DNA of 64,000 nucleotides from Diphasiastrum complanatum (GCA_029204225.1 CM055106.1:42796368-42860367); one strand, 5' to 3'. Counted from the first letter of the stretch, positions 34,359 through 45,579 are shown. A program made the numbers and translations. Notes: generated by a model not told the origin, from the letters alone.

Positions 34359-37300
34359 ATGGCTTCCAATGGTGGGATCATGCTAGAGTCTAGTGAAAGG
34401 TTGAGTTCATCAAACTACTCTACTTGGAAAGTGAGGATGGAGTCCTTACTTGAGTTGAATGAACTCATGGACATAGTTGCAGAAATTGAAGAGAGACCTC
34501 TCACACTTCAAGAGCAACAAAGGTTTGATAAGAAGGCCAAAAGGGCTCTTCATATCATTAAAATGAATGTTACAAATGAACTTCTCAAGGAAGTTGGAAA
34601 TTGTCAAAGTGCAAGTGAGGCATGGAATGCCTTAAAGAAGCTCTTTGAATCAAAGTCCACATCTAGGGTATTGACCCTAAGGAGACAAATATTTTCTAGT
34701 AGGCAAAGAGAGGGTGAAAGTGCTCATGCATTTATCTTGAGAGTTAAGTCCCTAAGTGATGATTTAGCATGCATTGATGAGAACATAAAAGATGGTGAAA
34801 TAGTCCAAGTTATGTTGAATGGTTTGCTAAATGAACATGCTAACCTTGTGCAAAGTTTTGCCATTCAAAGAGTCTTGCCAAGTGTGGTTGACTTGCAAGA
34901 AATCTTATTGGCTGAAGAACATATGTTGCAATCAAAGCTTGATGGTGCATCCTTGCAAGGTGGAGGTGAAGAGGCTTTCTTCACAAAAGGCAAATTCAAG
35001 GGCAAAGGTAAAGGCAAAGGGAAATGGTCCAAAGGTGGTAACTTTGATCATGATGATCACTCTTCCTCTTCCTCTTCTACTAAGAACAATAAGTCAAAGT
35101 TCAAGTGCTTTTATTGTGGGATAAAAGGTCATTTTGCAAATGAATGTTATAAGAAGAAAAGAGAGCAAGGAGAGAGGCAAGGAAATCTTACAATAGATGA
35201 GGAAGAACATAACACATGTGAATCACTTGTTATGACTTCAAGTTTGTTAGCCAACATAGATGATAATGATCCTTGGTGGATTGATAGTGGAGCCTCATCT
35301 CACATGACAAGACATAAGGAATACTTTACATCCTTATTGTCTTATGAGGGAGAAGGTAACATCATCTACACTGCAAATGATGGTCAATGTGACATCAAAG
35401 GCATAGGCACTATTCCTATTTCCCTTTCAACAAATAGGAAAGCAAATCTTGAAAATGTTTTGTACATTCCTTCAATCACTAAGAATTTGCTTAGTGTAAG
35501 TCAAATGATTGACAAAGGACTTGATGTGGAGTTCATTGGAGATGCATGTTTGATAAGTAAATGTGGATCCTTGATTGCTCAAGGTAGGAGGCATGGTAAA
35601 CTTTTCAAGCTTGATGCATGTGTGATCTCTAATCATGAAGGATGTATGGCTAGGGAGCAATTGACAAACCAAGAAGTTTGGCACAAGAGGTTGGGCCATC
35701 CCAACTTCAAATCTTTGGAGGTAATGGCAAAGAAAGAGCTTGTTCTTGGTCTCCCTAAAAGTCTTGTTGCAAACAATAGTGTTTGTGAACATTGTGCCTT
35801 GTCCAAATCTCATAGACTTGCTTATTCTAGATCTACTTCTAGATCTAAAGAAGCTTTTCAACTTGTGCATTCTGATATTCATTCTTCTAGTACAACTAGC
35901 AATGGTGGGGCAAAGATGTATGCAACTTTCATTGATGACTTTAGTAGGTATACTTGGATCTATCTTCTTAAAAGTAAGGATGAAGTGTTTGCTGCATTTG
36001 TCAAGTTCAAGAATGAAATGGAAAACCAATTCAATACAAAGATCAAATGCTTAAGATCTGATAATGGAGGGGAATACACCTCAAATAGGTTCAAAGACTT
36101 TTGTATAGCACATGGGATTAAGAGGGAGATGTCTAGTCCTAGGACTCCACAACAGAATGGAGTGGCCGAGAGGAAGAATAGAACCCTTTGTGAATGTGCC
36201 AAGGCAATGAGACTACATGCTAATCTTGCTAAGTCTTTTTGGGGGGAAGCTTTAGCATGTGCTAACTATCTATGTAATAGATGGACAAGTGCTTCCTTGG
36301 ATGGTAAAACTCCTCATGAGGTTCTTTATGGTAGAAGGCCGAGTGTCAAGCATTGTAGGATCTTTGGATGTACATGTTTTGTCAATATCACACTTGATGA
36401 TAGAACTAAAGAAGATCCTTCATCAAAGAAGGGTGTGTTTGTTGGCTATAGTGAAGTAAGCAAGGCTTACAAAGTGTACATTCCTTCTACAAAGAAAGTT
36501 GTCATAAGTAGGGATGTCATCTTTCATGAAGAGAATGTTTCCAATGTTGTTGATGTTGATGTTGATGTGCCTACTAATCATCATGATGTGCAAGATGTCT
36601 TGGATGAAGATGGAGATGCCACTCCAAAGCAAACTTCAAGGAAGACTCAAAGGCAAAGGGCTAAGCCATCAAGGCTAACCTATGATGAAAAAGGAAAGCA
36701 AGTGGTGGACAACTCTAACTTTGCTTTTCTTACCTCTTTTGATGAACCAACTTGTGTAGGTGAAGCAATTCAAAAGAAGGAATGGATCCAAGCCATGGAT
36801 CATGAGCATCAAGCACTCATCAAAAGCAACACATGGAGGTTGGTAAAGCTTCCAAAGGACAAGAAGGCAATTGGTTGTAAGTGGATCTTCAAGATCAAGA
36901 CAAATCAAGAGGGATCAATCAACAAGTACAAGGCAAGGTTGGTGGCAAAGGTGTATGCTCAAGAATATGGTATTGACTATGATGAGACCTTTGCACCCGT
37001 GGCAAAGATGGTAACTATTCGAATCCTAATCTCTCTTGCAACTCTTTATGATTGGGATATGTGGCAAATGGATGTTACTAATGCCTTCTTGAATGGTGAT
37101 CTTGAAGAAGATATTTACATGGAGCAACCCGAGGGCTATGTTTCACATGATGAGCCTAATCATGTGTGCTATCTCCAAAAGAGTTTGTATGGGCTAAAGC
37201 AAGCACCAAGGAGTTGGTATGCTAAGCTCAATTCCTTCTTACTTTCTCAAAACTTTGTTATGAGTGAGTATGATCATTCTCTCTACTTTAGATTGAATGA

Positions 37301-38312
37301 AAATGATATCACTTTACTTTTGATCTATGTTGATGACATTATCTTAAGTGGTGGTAACAATCTAGATATAGATGAAATCAAGATGGCACTCAAAAGAGAG
37401 TTTGAAATTCAAGATCTTGGTAAACTTCATTATATCTTAGGAATAGAGATTATTAGAACTTCTAAATCTACATTCATATGTCAAGAAAAGTATGTTAACT
37501 CTATTCTAAAAAGGTTTCATATGGAAGATTGTAAAGTTGTTTCTACTCCTATGGAATCAAATGTAAAGCTAACTACAAGAAGTAATGAAAGATCCTTCAA
37601 GGACATTACTCTCTATAGAAAGCTAATAGGATCTCTTATATGGTTAACCATCACAAGACCTGATCTAAGCTTTGTGGTTGGTAAACTAAGTCAATTTATG
37701 CAAGATCCTAGTGAGGCTCATTGGAAGCTAGGAAAGAGAGTACTTAGATACATCTCGGGATCTAGAGATTTTGGCATCTTGTATGGAGGTACTACACCTA
37801 ACCTTTGTGGATTTTCAGATTCAGATTTTGCAGGTGATCAAATGGATAGGAAGTCAACAAGTGCCTTTGCAATCTATCTTGGAGATGGAGTGGTCTCATG
37901 GCTATCAAAGAAGCAACCAACTATCTCTCTATCTTCCACCGAAGCCGAGTACAGAGCATTAACAACATGCACCAAGGAGATTCTTTGGATCAAGAGGATG
38001 TTATTGGATCTTCACTTGCTGGAACCAGAGAAGACTCCAATCATACTTTGTGATAACCTTTCAGCCCAAAGCTTGGCAAGCAATCCTGTTTTTCATGCAA
38101 GGAGCAAGCACATTGAGATTGCTCACCATTTTGTGAGAGATCAAGTCATTGCCAAAGAGGTGGAGCTTCAACATGTCTCTTCAAAGGAGTGTGTGGCTGA
38201 TATCTTCACCAAACCATTGGGAAAGGACCTATATTTAATGCATAGATCTAATCTTGGAATGTGCTCAAAGACTATGTTGAAACTAGCATCCAATGTTGAA
38301 GAGGGAGTGTGA
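34359..38312 (+). CDS. gag-pol polyprotein of Copia G, 1317 codons, uninterrupted
   Basis: This single frame starts at an ATG (MASNGGIMLESSERL) and ends just inside the 3' LTR. The residues visible are: Copia gag (about 1-230); the CCHC knuckle CFYCGIKGHFANEC at 250-263; protease with DSG at 309-311; the HHCC finger beginning at H442; the integrase catalytic triad D506, D568, E604, spaced D-61-D-35-E; the linker with SRKTQRQRAKPSRLTYDEKG; RT with YVDD at 990-993; and RNase H with its first Asp in FSDSDFAGD (D1154). A single frame for gag and pol, processed by the protease, is normal for this superfamily. The length is typical for a full Copia polyprotein. The product would form virus-like particles and copy the element. 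Whether it is expressed cannot be told from sequence. Confidence 0.95.
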   Translation: MASNGGIMLESSERLSSSNYSTWKVRMESLLELNELMDIVAEIEERPLTLQEQQRFDKKAKRALHIIKMNVTNELLKEVGNCQSASEAWNALKKLFESKSTSRVLTLRRQIFSSRQREGESAHAFILRVKSLSDDLACIDENIKDGEIVQVMLNGLLNEHANLVQSFAIQRVLPSVVDLQEILLAEEHMLQSKLDGASLQGGGEEAFFTKGKFKGKGKGKGKWSKGGNFDHDDHSSSSSSTKNNKSKFKCFYCGIKGHFANECYKKKREQGERQGNLTIDEEEHNTCESLVMTSSLLANIDDNDPWWIDSGASSHMTRHKEYFTSLLSYEGEGNIIYTANDGQCDIKGIGTIPISLSTNRKANLENVLYIPSITKNLLSVSQMIDKGLDVEFIGDACLISKCGSLIAQGRRHGKLFKLDACVISNHEGCMAREQLTNQEVWHKRLGHPNFKSLEVMAKKELVLGLPKSLVANNSVCEHCALSKSHRLAYSRSTSRSKEAFQLVHSDIHSSSTTSNGGAKMYATFIDDFSRYTWIYLLKSKDEVFAAFVKFKNEMENQFNTKIKCLRSDNGGEYTSNRFKDFCIAHGIKREMSSPRTPQQNGVAERKNRTLCECAKAMRLHANLAKSFWGEALACANYLCNRWTSASLDGKTPHEVLYGRRPSVKHCRIFGCTCFVNITLDDRTKEDPSSKKGVFVGYSEVSKAYKVYIPSTKKVVISRDVIFHEENVSNVVDVDVDVPTNHHDVQDVLDEDGDATPKQTSRKTQRQRAKPSRLTYDEKGKQVVDNSNFAFLTSFDEPTCVGEAIQKKEWIQAMDHEHQALIKSNTWRLVKLPKDKKAIGCKWIFKIKTNQEGSINKYKARLVAKVYAQEYGIDYDETFAPVAKMVTIRILISLATLYDWDMWQMDVTNAFLNGDLEEDIYMEQPEGYVSHDEPNHVCYLQKSLYGLKQAPRSWYAKLNSFLLSQNFVMSEYDHSLYFRLNENDITLLLIYVDDIILSGGNNLDIDEIKMALKREFEIQDLGKLHYILGIEIIRTSKSTFICQEKYVNSILKRFHMEDCKVVSTPMESNVKLTTRSNERSFKDITLYRKLIGSLIWLTITRPDLSFVVGKLSQFMQDPSEAHWKLGKRVLRYISGSRDFGILYGGTTPNLCGFSDSDFAGDQMDRKSTSAFAIYLGDGVVSWLSKKQPTISLSSTEAEYRALTTCTKEILWIKRMLLDLHLLEPEKTPIILCDNLSAQSLASNPVFHARSKHIEIAHHFVRDQVIAKEVELQHVSSKECVADIFTKPLGKDLYLMHRSNLGMCSKTMLKLASNVEEGV

Positions 38313-38962
38313 AAATTGTCAACATTTCCTAGCTAGTTTGAGGCCTAAATTGGCTAAAATTGTAAATAGTTTTGGTTCTGGAGTTTTGCACGTGTGAACC
38401 AGGCCACAATGTTTTTATTTACTGTATTTTTTCAGTATGATGAAGTGTCAAACTTCATACCCTTCAAAATGAGACCATTTTGATGTATTTTGGTCATATA
38501 AGCCATTTTTAGCTATTTTTCCTATATAGGGAATATCTAGGGTCAAGTACCTTCTAGAGAGAGGAGAGAGAGTCATCTTCCTCATCCATAAATAGTAGGG
38601 AAGTCGTGGAGAACAGGTTGGAGAAACCTTTTGTATGCTTCATGGAGATCAATAGATCATTGTCATTGTTTCTTCCTCCATTGAGAGCATTGTTGTGTGT
38701 ATTGTCTTCAAGCTATTCTGTATGATCTTAGGTGCTTTCCAAAAGTGATAGGCTGATGTATTATGGACTGTATAATGCTATTTTGGGCCGCACTTGATGT
38801 TTATGGAAGTTTCCATTTGTGATAAATGCTTTTTGATCAAGTTCTTTGCATTCTAGGTAGCATAGAATGTGTTGCCAATTCCTAGCTTATGTAGTTTGGA
38901 GTGCAAGCATTCAAGCCAATGATCTTGGAGTTTAGATCCACTTAGGATCTGTATTTTTCACA
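38308..38962 (+). repeat. 3' LTR of G
   Basis: This is the partner of 32532-33186, with about 0.6% difference and the same 655-bp length. CACGTG is at 38389-38394. It is followed by the target duplication TGATA. Confidence 0.96.
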
Positions 38963-39011
38963 TGATATCTATCATGATATCTGTAGATAATGTAATAAAA
39001 CTTTTTTGTAG

Positions 39012-40694
39012 AATTCAGCTAGTAATATGCATAAGGATATTGTCTTGATCCTGTCGATAATATGTAAATACATTTCAAATGAGAATGCGGAGGTAGTTAA
39101 ATGGGAGATCAAATGTCTGAAGGTAAATCATGTCCATCTCATCAGCATTTTAAAATCAACCTTCTAATGTATTTATTCTATTCATTGTACGGTTTCCTTC
39201 ATTGATAGCTTGTGTGTTGTACTTTTGTATTCACCCCAGCAAAATAATTCATTCAGTTGTGAGTGGTACACTTTGTATAATGCAAAGTAATTTTTTTTAA
39301 TGGTTCAACCTTCAACAATATGTTGATATTTCAAGGGTGATTTATTTTATTTATTTTGTTTTGGAATCGTGATTATTTTTTAATTCTGTAAATTTTCTAA
39401 CCGTAATTAATACGTGAATCTTTTATCTTGTAGTTTAAACTTTCTGAATACACAGCAGCCCAGGTGTACAGATTCAGAAAAGAAACTATCCTAAGCATAC
39501 TGGCAAGGGTAAGGATTCAGCCACCCCCTAATGATGGTGGCGTTGTGATAATGTATTATACTAAATAAAGATTGGAAAAATATATATAAATAGCACAAAC
39601 AAAGATCGATTCAAAATGTATAGAATTGATAGGAAAATATATATACATATATATATATCAAATGCAGCTCCATATTATTCAATGTAGGAGTCTTGAATAC
39701 ATGTACTGATGCCCAACTTGGGCTTTCATTTATTGAATGAAAGAGTCTATACACAAATTTTAATGAATTGTATTTTAAGCTATTGCTCTTCCACAATGGT
39801 GATTGTTGTAGGTAGCTCTTTGCGGCATGTAATTAGCTCTGGTCTTTTTCGCAATTGTCACAAGACAAATCTTAGTGAATGGGCCATTGCAAATTATGCC
39901 ATTTTCCTTTAGTGTGTACTATTTTGAAATGGCAATAAACATAGAGTACTTATGAGTCTTCCGTTGATGATGAATCTGAAATAAGTGGGTAGATTGATTT
40001 GTAATAGCGTGAGCTCTACTCTGATAAAATCAAGCATCCAATGCTCTTCCACCTCAATCATAGTAAAAAATTATTCATTGTGTATGATGATTATCTCCTT
40101 TCGGCTGTGTGACCATTTAGTTGGAAGTCTTGATCTAGTGGTAGCCATGTACCATCAAGAACAACATTAAATGTAAAGATTATGATCCCTCCATGCTTTT
40201 ACCTTTGATATTTTTAAAAAACAACAACAAACAAGCAATTAATGTGAGTGATCAACAAATGCTTGCATGTCTCCTCTATATTTGTCCTTTCTTGTAATGA
40301 TTCACTCACCCAGCTGATTGGGTTTTGGATCGGTAGCGGCACTAGGAGCGCATGTGCTGTTCAGAAAGACAGGCATGGTGTTGTAGTAGATTTAGATACT
40401 AATTTAGTTGATTTTGTAAAAATGAGAATGAAATCTCTTTCAGTTTTGTCAGATGAACTATCTGAGGCGGGAAAGAGTTTAGACAGCGAGGATACAGTAA
40501 TTCCCTTGTCCAAGGAACATCAGCCTCCTACTAGCAAAAAAGTAGGCGACACAGGAGAATTTGCTGATGTCTTAGTTCAAAATTACAATGTAATAACGGT
40601 AGTCGAGAAAATTGTAGAAGAGGTGCCACTTGAAAGTACAATGGCTACTAAGGAAAAAAAAAAGATGTAAATGACCTCGATGACTTTTGGGAAT
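39012..40694 (+). CDS. 3' part of an unrecognised host gene, three exons
   Basis: Three exons in one phase are visible. Exon 39012-39122 follows CTTTTTTGTAG and ends AAG|GTAAAT (37 codons, MHKDIVLILSIICKYIS and beyond). Exon 39434-39508 lies between TATCTTGTAG and AGG|GTAAGG (25 codons, EYTAAQVYRFRKETILSILA). The last exon starts at 40314 after TCACTCACCCAG and runs about 118 codons with an acidic, Lys/Glu-rich end. Introns are 311 and 805 bp, and every junction keeps phase 0. The last exon's frame stops at 40668-40670 after a run of ten A; with one more A it would run to an acidic end DVNDLDDFWE and a stop at 40693, so an indel or sequencing error in the A run is possible. An AATAAA overlaps that second stop. 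The first two exons look helical. I do not recognise the family. Upstream exons are not identified, and element G lies in the preceding intron. Confidence 0.5.
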
Positions 40695-40697
40695 AAA
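40692..40697 (+). promoter_or_regulatory. candidate polyadenylation signal AATAAA
   Basis: The AATAAA overlaps the second possible stop codon of the preceding gene. T-rich text follows (TTTTCTTTTGTTTTAC), consistent with a 3' end, although the signal is unusually close to the stop. Confidence 0.35.
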
Positions 40698-40829
40698 AAA
40701 TTTTCTTTTGTTTTACAAAATAATTGCGTTTTTTTTCCTTAATGTATTGTGTTTTGAATTCTAGAATTGAGCACACGTGGTGCCGTCAAAATAAGAAAGC
40801 ATTGTATAAGTCGATCATTGCTATTTTAA

Positions 40830-40831
<2 letters not shown>

Positions 40832-40872
<41 letters not shown>
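40832..40872. repeat. (TA)n microsatellite
   Basis: About 20 TA units lie just before the LTR candidate at 40879. Confidence 0.95.
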
Positions 40873-40878
<6 letters not shown>

Positions 40879-41689
40879 TGTTAGCAACTATGCTACACAG
40901 AGAAAATAAAAAGAGAGCAATAAAACTCTGTGGCATGTATTTTATAAGTCCAAGTATGAGTATCTGTCAATAAACTTCGACCATGGCATGTGTTTTGTAA
41001 GCCCATGAGTAGAAGCTTAAATAATAATAAAATAGCTTAAATTTAGATTTAGGACTTAGACTTAAGAAACTTAAGATTAGAAATATTTTATCTTAAGTTT
41101 TCCTAAGTTAAAAAACTTTGAAGTTCTAAATCCTAAGTTAGAAGTTCTAGAAAGTCTAGAAACAAATTAGTCCCATAAGTTAGTAGATACTTATGGAAGA
41201 CCCTCCTTGTCATAAAAGGAGAGGTATTTGCATTGTAAATAACACTCTGAGATTATTCAAAATTGCTCTCTATTGAGATTATCATTCTATTTCTTTGTGT
41301 TCCCATTGGAAGGTGCATAGTTTGAGGGAAGGTGCTCGGGCCTCCTCTTGCCTCCTTTCATTAGCTTATTGTGGCATGTTTTTATTGGTTTATTTAGTTA
41401 GCCACAACTTATCTTTCAAATTACCCTCTAGGTGTTAATCTAGGTCTTAGTTTAGCAATCTTAATAGTTGGGTTTGCCTTAGCAAAGATTTTTATTGCTG
41501 TTTCTAATTAGCTTTATTTCCATTTCGGGCACTAGTTGGGTAAGCCTTAGTGCTCTCATCCTTGTTGAATCTTTCCGTATTTCTGTCGAAGCTTGTTGTA
41601 GAAACTTAAAAAGTGGACGAATCTCTACATCCTTATACTACACCTGTAAGTAGATCTAGCCACCGCACACACTAGAAATACTTCCAACA
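40879..41689 (+). repeat. probable Gypsy-type LTR with adjacent primer site
   Basis: The stretch begins TGTTAGC after the TA repeat and ends CCAACA, so the ends are TGTT...AACA. It is followed at 41690-41704 by TTGGTGTCGTTGCCG, which closely resembles the plant Gypsy primer site TGGCGCCGTTGCC. A TATA-like CATAAAAGGAGAGG is near 41211. The left boundary is a guess, as no second copy is in the window. Confidence 0.45.
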
Positions 41690-41704
41690 TTGGTGTCGTT
41701 GCCG

Positions 41705-42780
41705 CTTTTTAAGTATTTTTACCTAGCTTCTTCTCCTTTTTGTTTTCTTGCTTTCGTGTTGTATGTTTGCTTGTTTGTCTGTCTCTATCTACCAACAAAC
41801 ATCACGAGTCGTCTCTCCAGGTCCTACACGAGCTACGGAGCAACTTATCAAGCCGGAGGGAAGCAACAAAAGAGTCAACTTGGGCATTTTCTTCAAAAGA
41901 AGTGACCCAAGTGACTTTTTTCCAAACCAAACAGGTTTATCTAAATTCGTCAGCCTGTCTACAGCCCTAACAGACCCTGATCTTTCATTTTATCACCTCC
42001 ACGAATTCTAACCACGGTCAGATTCTAAGAAAATAGCCTGATATACTGTCAAAATCCCTTATTTCTCACCCAAATCTTTGTCCTAGAATTCGTTGGCTTC
42101 ACTAAGGCTAGATCTCATCAAGATCAGTCCTCTAGCAGCTCCGCAAATTCTATCTCAGAGATTTTGCCGGTTTATTGTTAGAAAATCACATTTTTTCTCA
42201 TATTACCTATTTGCTAGTCAAACCTCTCTATTAGAATTTGCCATCCAGCCTCTTATATATGGGGGAGAAGTTTGTGCAGAGTGGATTCAAGACACATCCG
42301 TCGTGCTTCTCTCTGCACAAACCAACAAGGACTTGACATTTCCTTCACAGAAAAGTTGTTTGATTCTGTTGCCAAGCAGCAAGGCCCACCTCCTGCATTT
42401 TTCAACGTCACATTAAGGATAATGTGCTTCCAACAAGGAGACTCCTTAGAAATTGTCTTTGATAGGCCAGAAACATTTTTGGCTACATTTCAAAAATTCA
42501 AGGAGTTTGTAGAAAAATACAAAGAGACCTATCCAAAAGAGGAGGATACTAGTGAAGGTTCGAAATTGGATGGTTTATGCAAGAATAGATTCTTTGCATT
42601 CTGTAAATTCGAACATATAGATGGTCACCATTTTTGTTGTGCATGTAATGAGATAGCGCCTGATGCAGTGAGACATAATAAGATATTAAAAACAACATTC
42701 GAGGAGAGGTTCTTGTTTGCACACGCAAGAATATGTGTTTGTCATAAACTTTTTGATTTTGTTGGATAATGGCCTTCACA
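41705..42780 (+). other. decayed sequence downstream of the Gypsy-type LTR
   Basis: A T-rich leader (41705-41790) is followed by several overlapping open frames. The most protein-like is FDRPETFLATFQKFKEF and KYKETYPKEEDTSEG, near 42460-42560, with a Cys/His-rich end (HHFCCACNEI near 42625-42655). I recognise no domain. It may be a gag remnant of the element whose LTR lies to the left. Confidence 0.3.
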
Positions 42781-43790
42781 GGCTATTTACTCGCCACATA
42801 ACATGCACAGTAGCTTATGTTTCAATCGTCTGCAGCAGACGCAACAGCCCATATGTGGTGTGCATTGTCCTCTTTTGGCACTGTTTCAAGCTGCTCACAT
42901 CACTTGCTACTAGCTCAGCCTTTGCTAAAGCTGAAAAGTAGCAGCCATAGGATCTTTTTTTGTAGCCACATGATCTTTTTTTTCACGCTATGCTGTAAGG
43001 CAACATCAGTCACAAGCTGAAATATCAGTGAAGCACCTGCATAGGGCTTTTAGGCCCTGCTTTACTAATGCATACAAATTCTTGGGAGCTGAGAATTTAT
43101 GCCTGGAGATTAGTTTGCATACTATCATGGAAGAAAATCGAAGAGCACCAACACTACGTAGAAATGATAAAAGTAGGGAGCATAATCTGCATGAAATAGA
43201 AGGCATTGTGATTTGGAGCTTTAGATTCTTAGATTCATGGAGCAACCTGGAAAATCTAACTCCTTCTCTTCACCAAAAGAGCTGATAGATGCTGGTCACT
43301 CTAACTTAGTGGAATGGAATAAACTCGACTTGGTTCAAATTGAGGACATTCAAAGAAGCGATATCAATTCAATATATTTGATTTTGATGTTCCAATTGAG
43401 TATATTAAGGACAATGCTTTGATACACTGATGCAATGATGCGGATATTTTTCGCTCTGAAGAAGGCACCCTTACTAGTTGTGCCCCAGGTGATGATTCCA
43501 ACATTCATCAAGTTCATATATGTGCCTCCCAACTCAGATTTTCAATACAAATGAAGGTTGTTCTATTCTCCTAGATCACGTGGCTTTGCTCGACTTAGGC
43601 ACAAAAAAGTGACTGTCATCGTATTAGTCTAAGCTAACAGTAGTGCTTGTATGATGTGGCCTCATGGCAACAATGGATTAGAGACCAGAAATAGAGCACT
43701 AGAGTGAAAGATGAAGCAGGGTTTCTAGCTTTCTCTTTGGTCAACAAAGCCACACGATTAGCATTGTGGCATGGGAAAAAAAGGAACGAA
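42781..43790. other. intergenic DNA with weak coding-like traces
   Basis: Short frames with protein-like text occur at 43028-43200 (plus strand). No domain, splice pair or repeat was found, so no gene can be supported. Confidence 0.3.
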
Positions 43791-43909
43791 CAAGTAAGTA
43801 AAGGACCACAAAAAATCAATTGCTAGGACTCATACTCAAAAAGAAATATTGTTAAACCAATCGAACATGCCACTGTGCCTTTCATTGATTTGTTTATTGG
43901 TGTCCCCAG

Positions 43910-43985
43910 TTATGGTACATTCTGGAAGTTTCTTGACTCTCATAGTGATGTCAAATTTACCGACACTTTGCGAGTCCATCTTAGT
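43910..43985 (+). other. weak exon candidate
   Basis: The segment lies between CCCCAG and AGT|GTAAGA and is open (YGTFWKFLDSHSDVKFTDTL). The open frame extends upstream to about 43795. There is no good polypyrimidine tract and no neighbouring exon, so this is a low-confidence host exon or exon remnant. Confidence 0.25.
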
Positions 43986-44149
43986 GTAAGATAATCACGT
44001 TAGAATCTAAAATTGATTACAAATTGAGATTTCTTATGGATGAGACATGCAGGTGAGCTTGCAAACATATGATTCAAACACATTGGATGAATCAGTTCTC
44101 AAAGTTTATTTTTTTGAATTTATTTTTCTTTTTGGGCAATTCAAGTAAA

Positions 44150-44342
44150 TGGGAGGGCGTAGCAAGGGAGCAGGGAGGGTAAAGGGAGGGCGTGAGGAGA
44201 GGGCACGCCAAGAGACCGTGCTGGGAGGGTGCGTGGGGGGGGGGGAGGGGGGGGGGGGGGGCAAGGAGAGAAAAGGGAGTGCATGTGGGGAGGACACAAG
44301 GGCGGGGGTGTGGGGAGGGTGCAGGGATGCATGCAAGGAAGG
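44150..44342 (+). repeat. G-rich low-complexity tract
   Basis: Purine- and G-rich DNA includes runs of 9 to 12 G around 44235-44262. It precedes a long CT repeat. Long open frames here are composition artefacts. Confidence 0.9.
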
Positions 44343-44344
44343 GG

Positions 44345-44494
<150 letters not shown>

Positions 44495-44664
44495 ATATCA
44501 CGCTCGCACACAAACACACACACACCCCTCATCCACCACCCGCCATCGGCGGACACACTTCGGCGATGTACATACACATACATCAACCACCCGTCAATGA
44601 CCATCAGCTTTCTTCCTAAACCATCGGCCGCCATCCAAATCATCAGTCGTCACCTAGATCGTCC

Positions 44665-44700
44665 CCCCCCCCCACCCCCCCCCCCCCCCCCCCCCCCCCC
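44665..44700. repeat. poly-C tract
   Basis: C runs with a single A interruption lie downstream of the CT repeat. Confidence 0.95.
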
Positions 44701-44841
44701 TCCACTCGTCATTGATGGGCACACTTTGCTAGTTTGTCTCTAAATAAATTTGCCCCTTACAAAAGGTGTCTGTGGAAGTCTCATGAAGAAAAACAGTGAT
44801 ATGCGATCCCTTCTTGAATCAATTGGCAAAGGTCTCTTGTG

Positions 44842-45568
44842 TGAAGTTTTTAGCACGTGTGAACTTCACCACACACCCTACAGGATCTTATTGAGGTGTT
44901 GTGATTGCACAAGATTGATCAAAGAATAGTATGCCTAAAAAATCTAAGGCAAGAGCACAATGGCATATATCTGATGAAAAAATCTAACTCTTCACTATGA
45001 GAAATCAATGTCAGAAATAATTCTAAGTGTTCAGTATGGGAAAAAGAGGCTACTCTTGGGTAGAGAGAGAAGATCATACATAGAAAACTCGGGTAGAGAG
45101 AGAATGAGTCCAAAACACCAAAATCTCAATATTCACAATGTGACAAAACATGCCCAACTTCCCTACATGAGAGAGACTCGAATTCCTACAGTGGAGTTGC
45201 ATGGAAAGTCCACTTAACTGAACTAATTCACCTACCAGAGATCCACATCTGTAACTGCATGCATGTATGTTGCATGTACTGCATGTCAACTCATAAAATT
45301 GCCTAGACATGTGTAGATCACAAAAACTACTTTGCATGTTGCATGCACTAATTGCATGTGGCTTTCATGCATACAGTAAGACTTTGCATGCTATCTAAAC
45401 ATCTGCATGCCATCATAATTGAACCTATCTAACTCAAATCCGAGCTACACTAGAAGGATATGTGCTCAATTCACACTCCTTATATGTACAACATGAAATC
45501 TAGTGAAAATCATCATGGACATGACTCCAAACTCGATATAGGAAGATAATATTTTAATAATCTTCACA
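44842..45568 (-). repeat. 3' LTR of H
   Basis: On the minus strand the LTR starts TGTGAAGATTATT at 45568, after a purine-rich AAGGAGTG, and ends ACTTCA at 44842. CACGTG is at 44854-44859. The left end is inferred from the CA dinucleotide and the similarity in layout to the LTRs of D, F and G. Confidence 0.6.
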
Positions 45569-45579
45569 CTCCTTAAAAT

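Larger units (their letters stand above)
32532..38962 (+). mobile_element. Copia element G, looks whole and very young
   Basis: G is complete. It has identical-length LTRs of 655 bp (32532-33186 and 38308-38962), a perfect target duplication TGATA (32527-32531 and 38963-38967), a primer site TGGTATCAGAGC at 33187-33198, a purine tract GAGGGAG before 38308, and one uninterrupted gag-pol frame. I count 4 differences between the LTRs (about 0.6%). It is the youngest insertion in the window. It lies about 50 bp upstream of a probable host exon, in the same orientation as the host gene. Confidence 0.96.

Noticed and set aside
35472-36029. Minus-strand open frame of 185 codons
   Set aside because: It lies wholly opposite the intact gag-pol of G and reads as its shadow, with no recognisable motif.
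40724-40909. Open frame with repeated Ile-Tyr
   Set aside because: It is a translation of the TA microsatellite.
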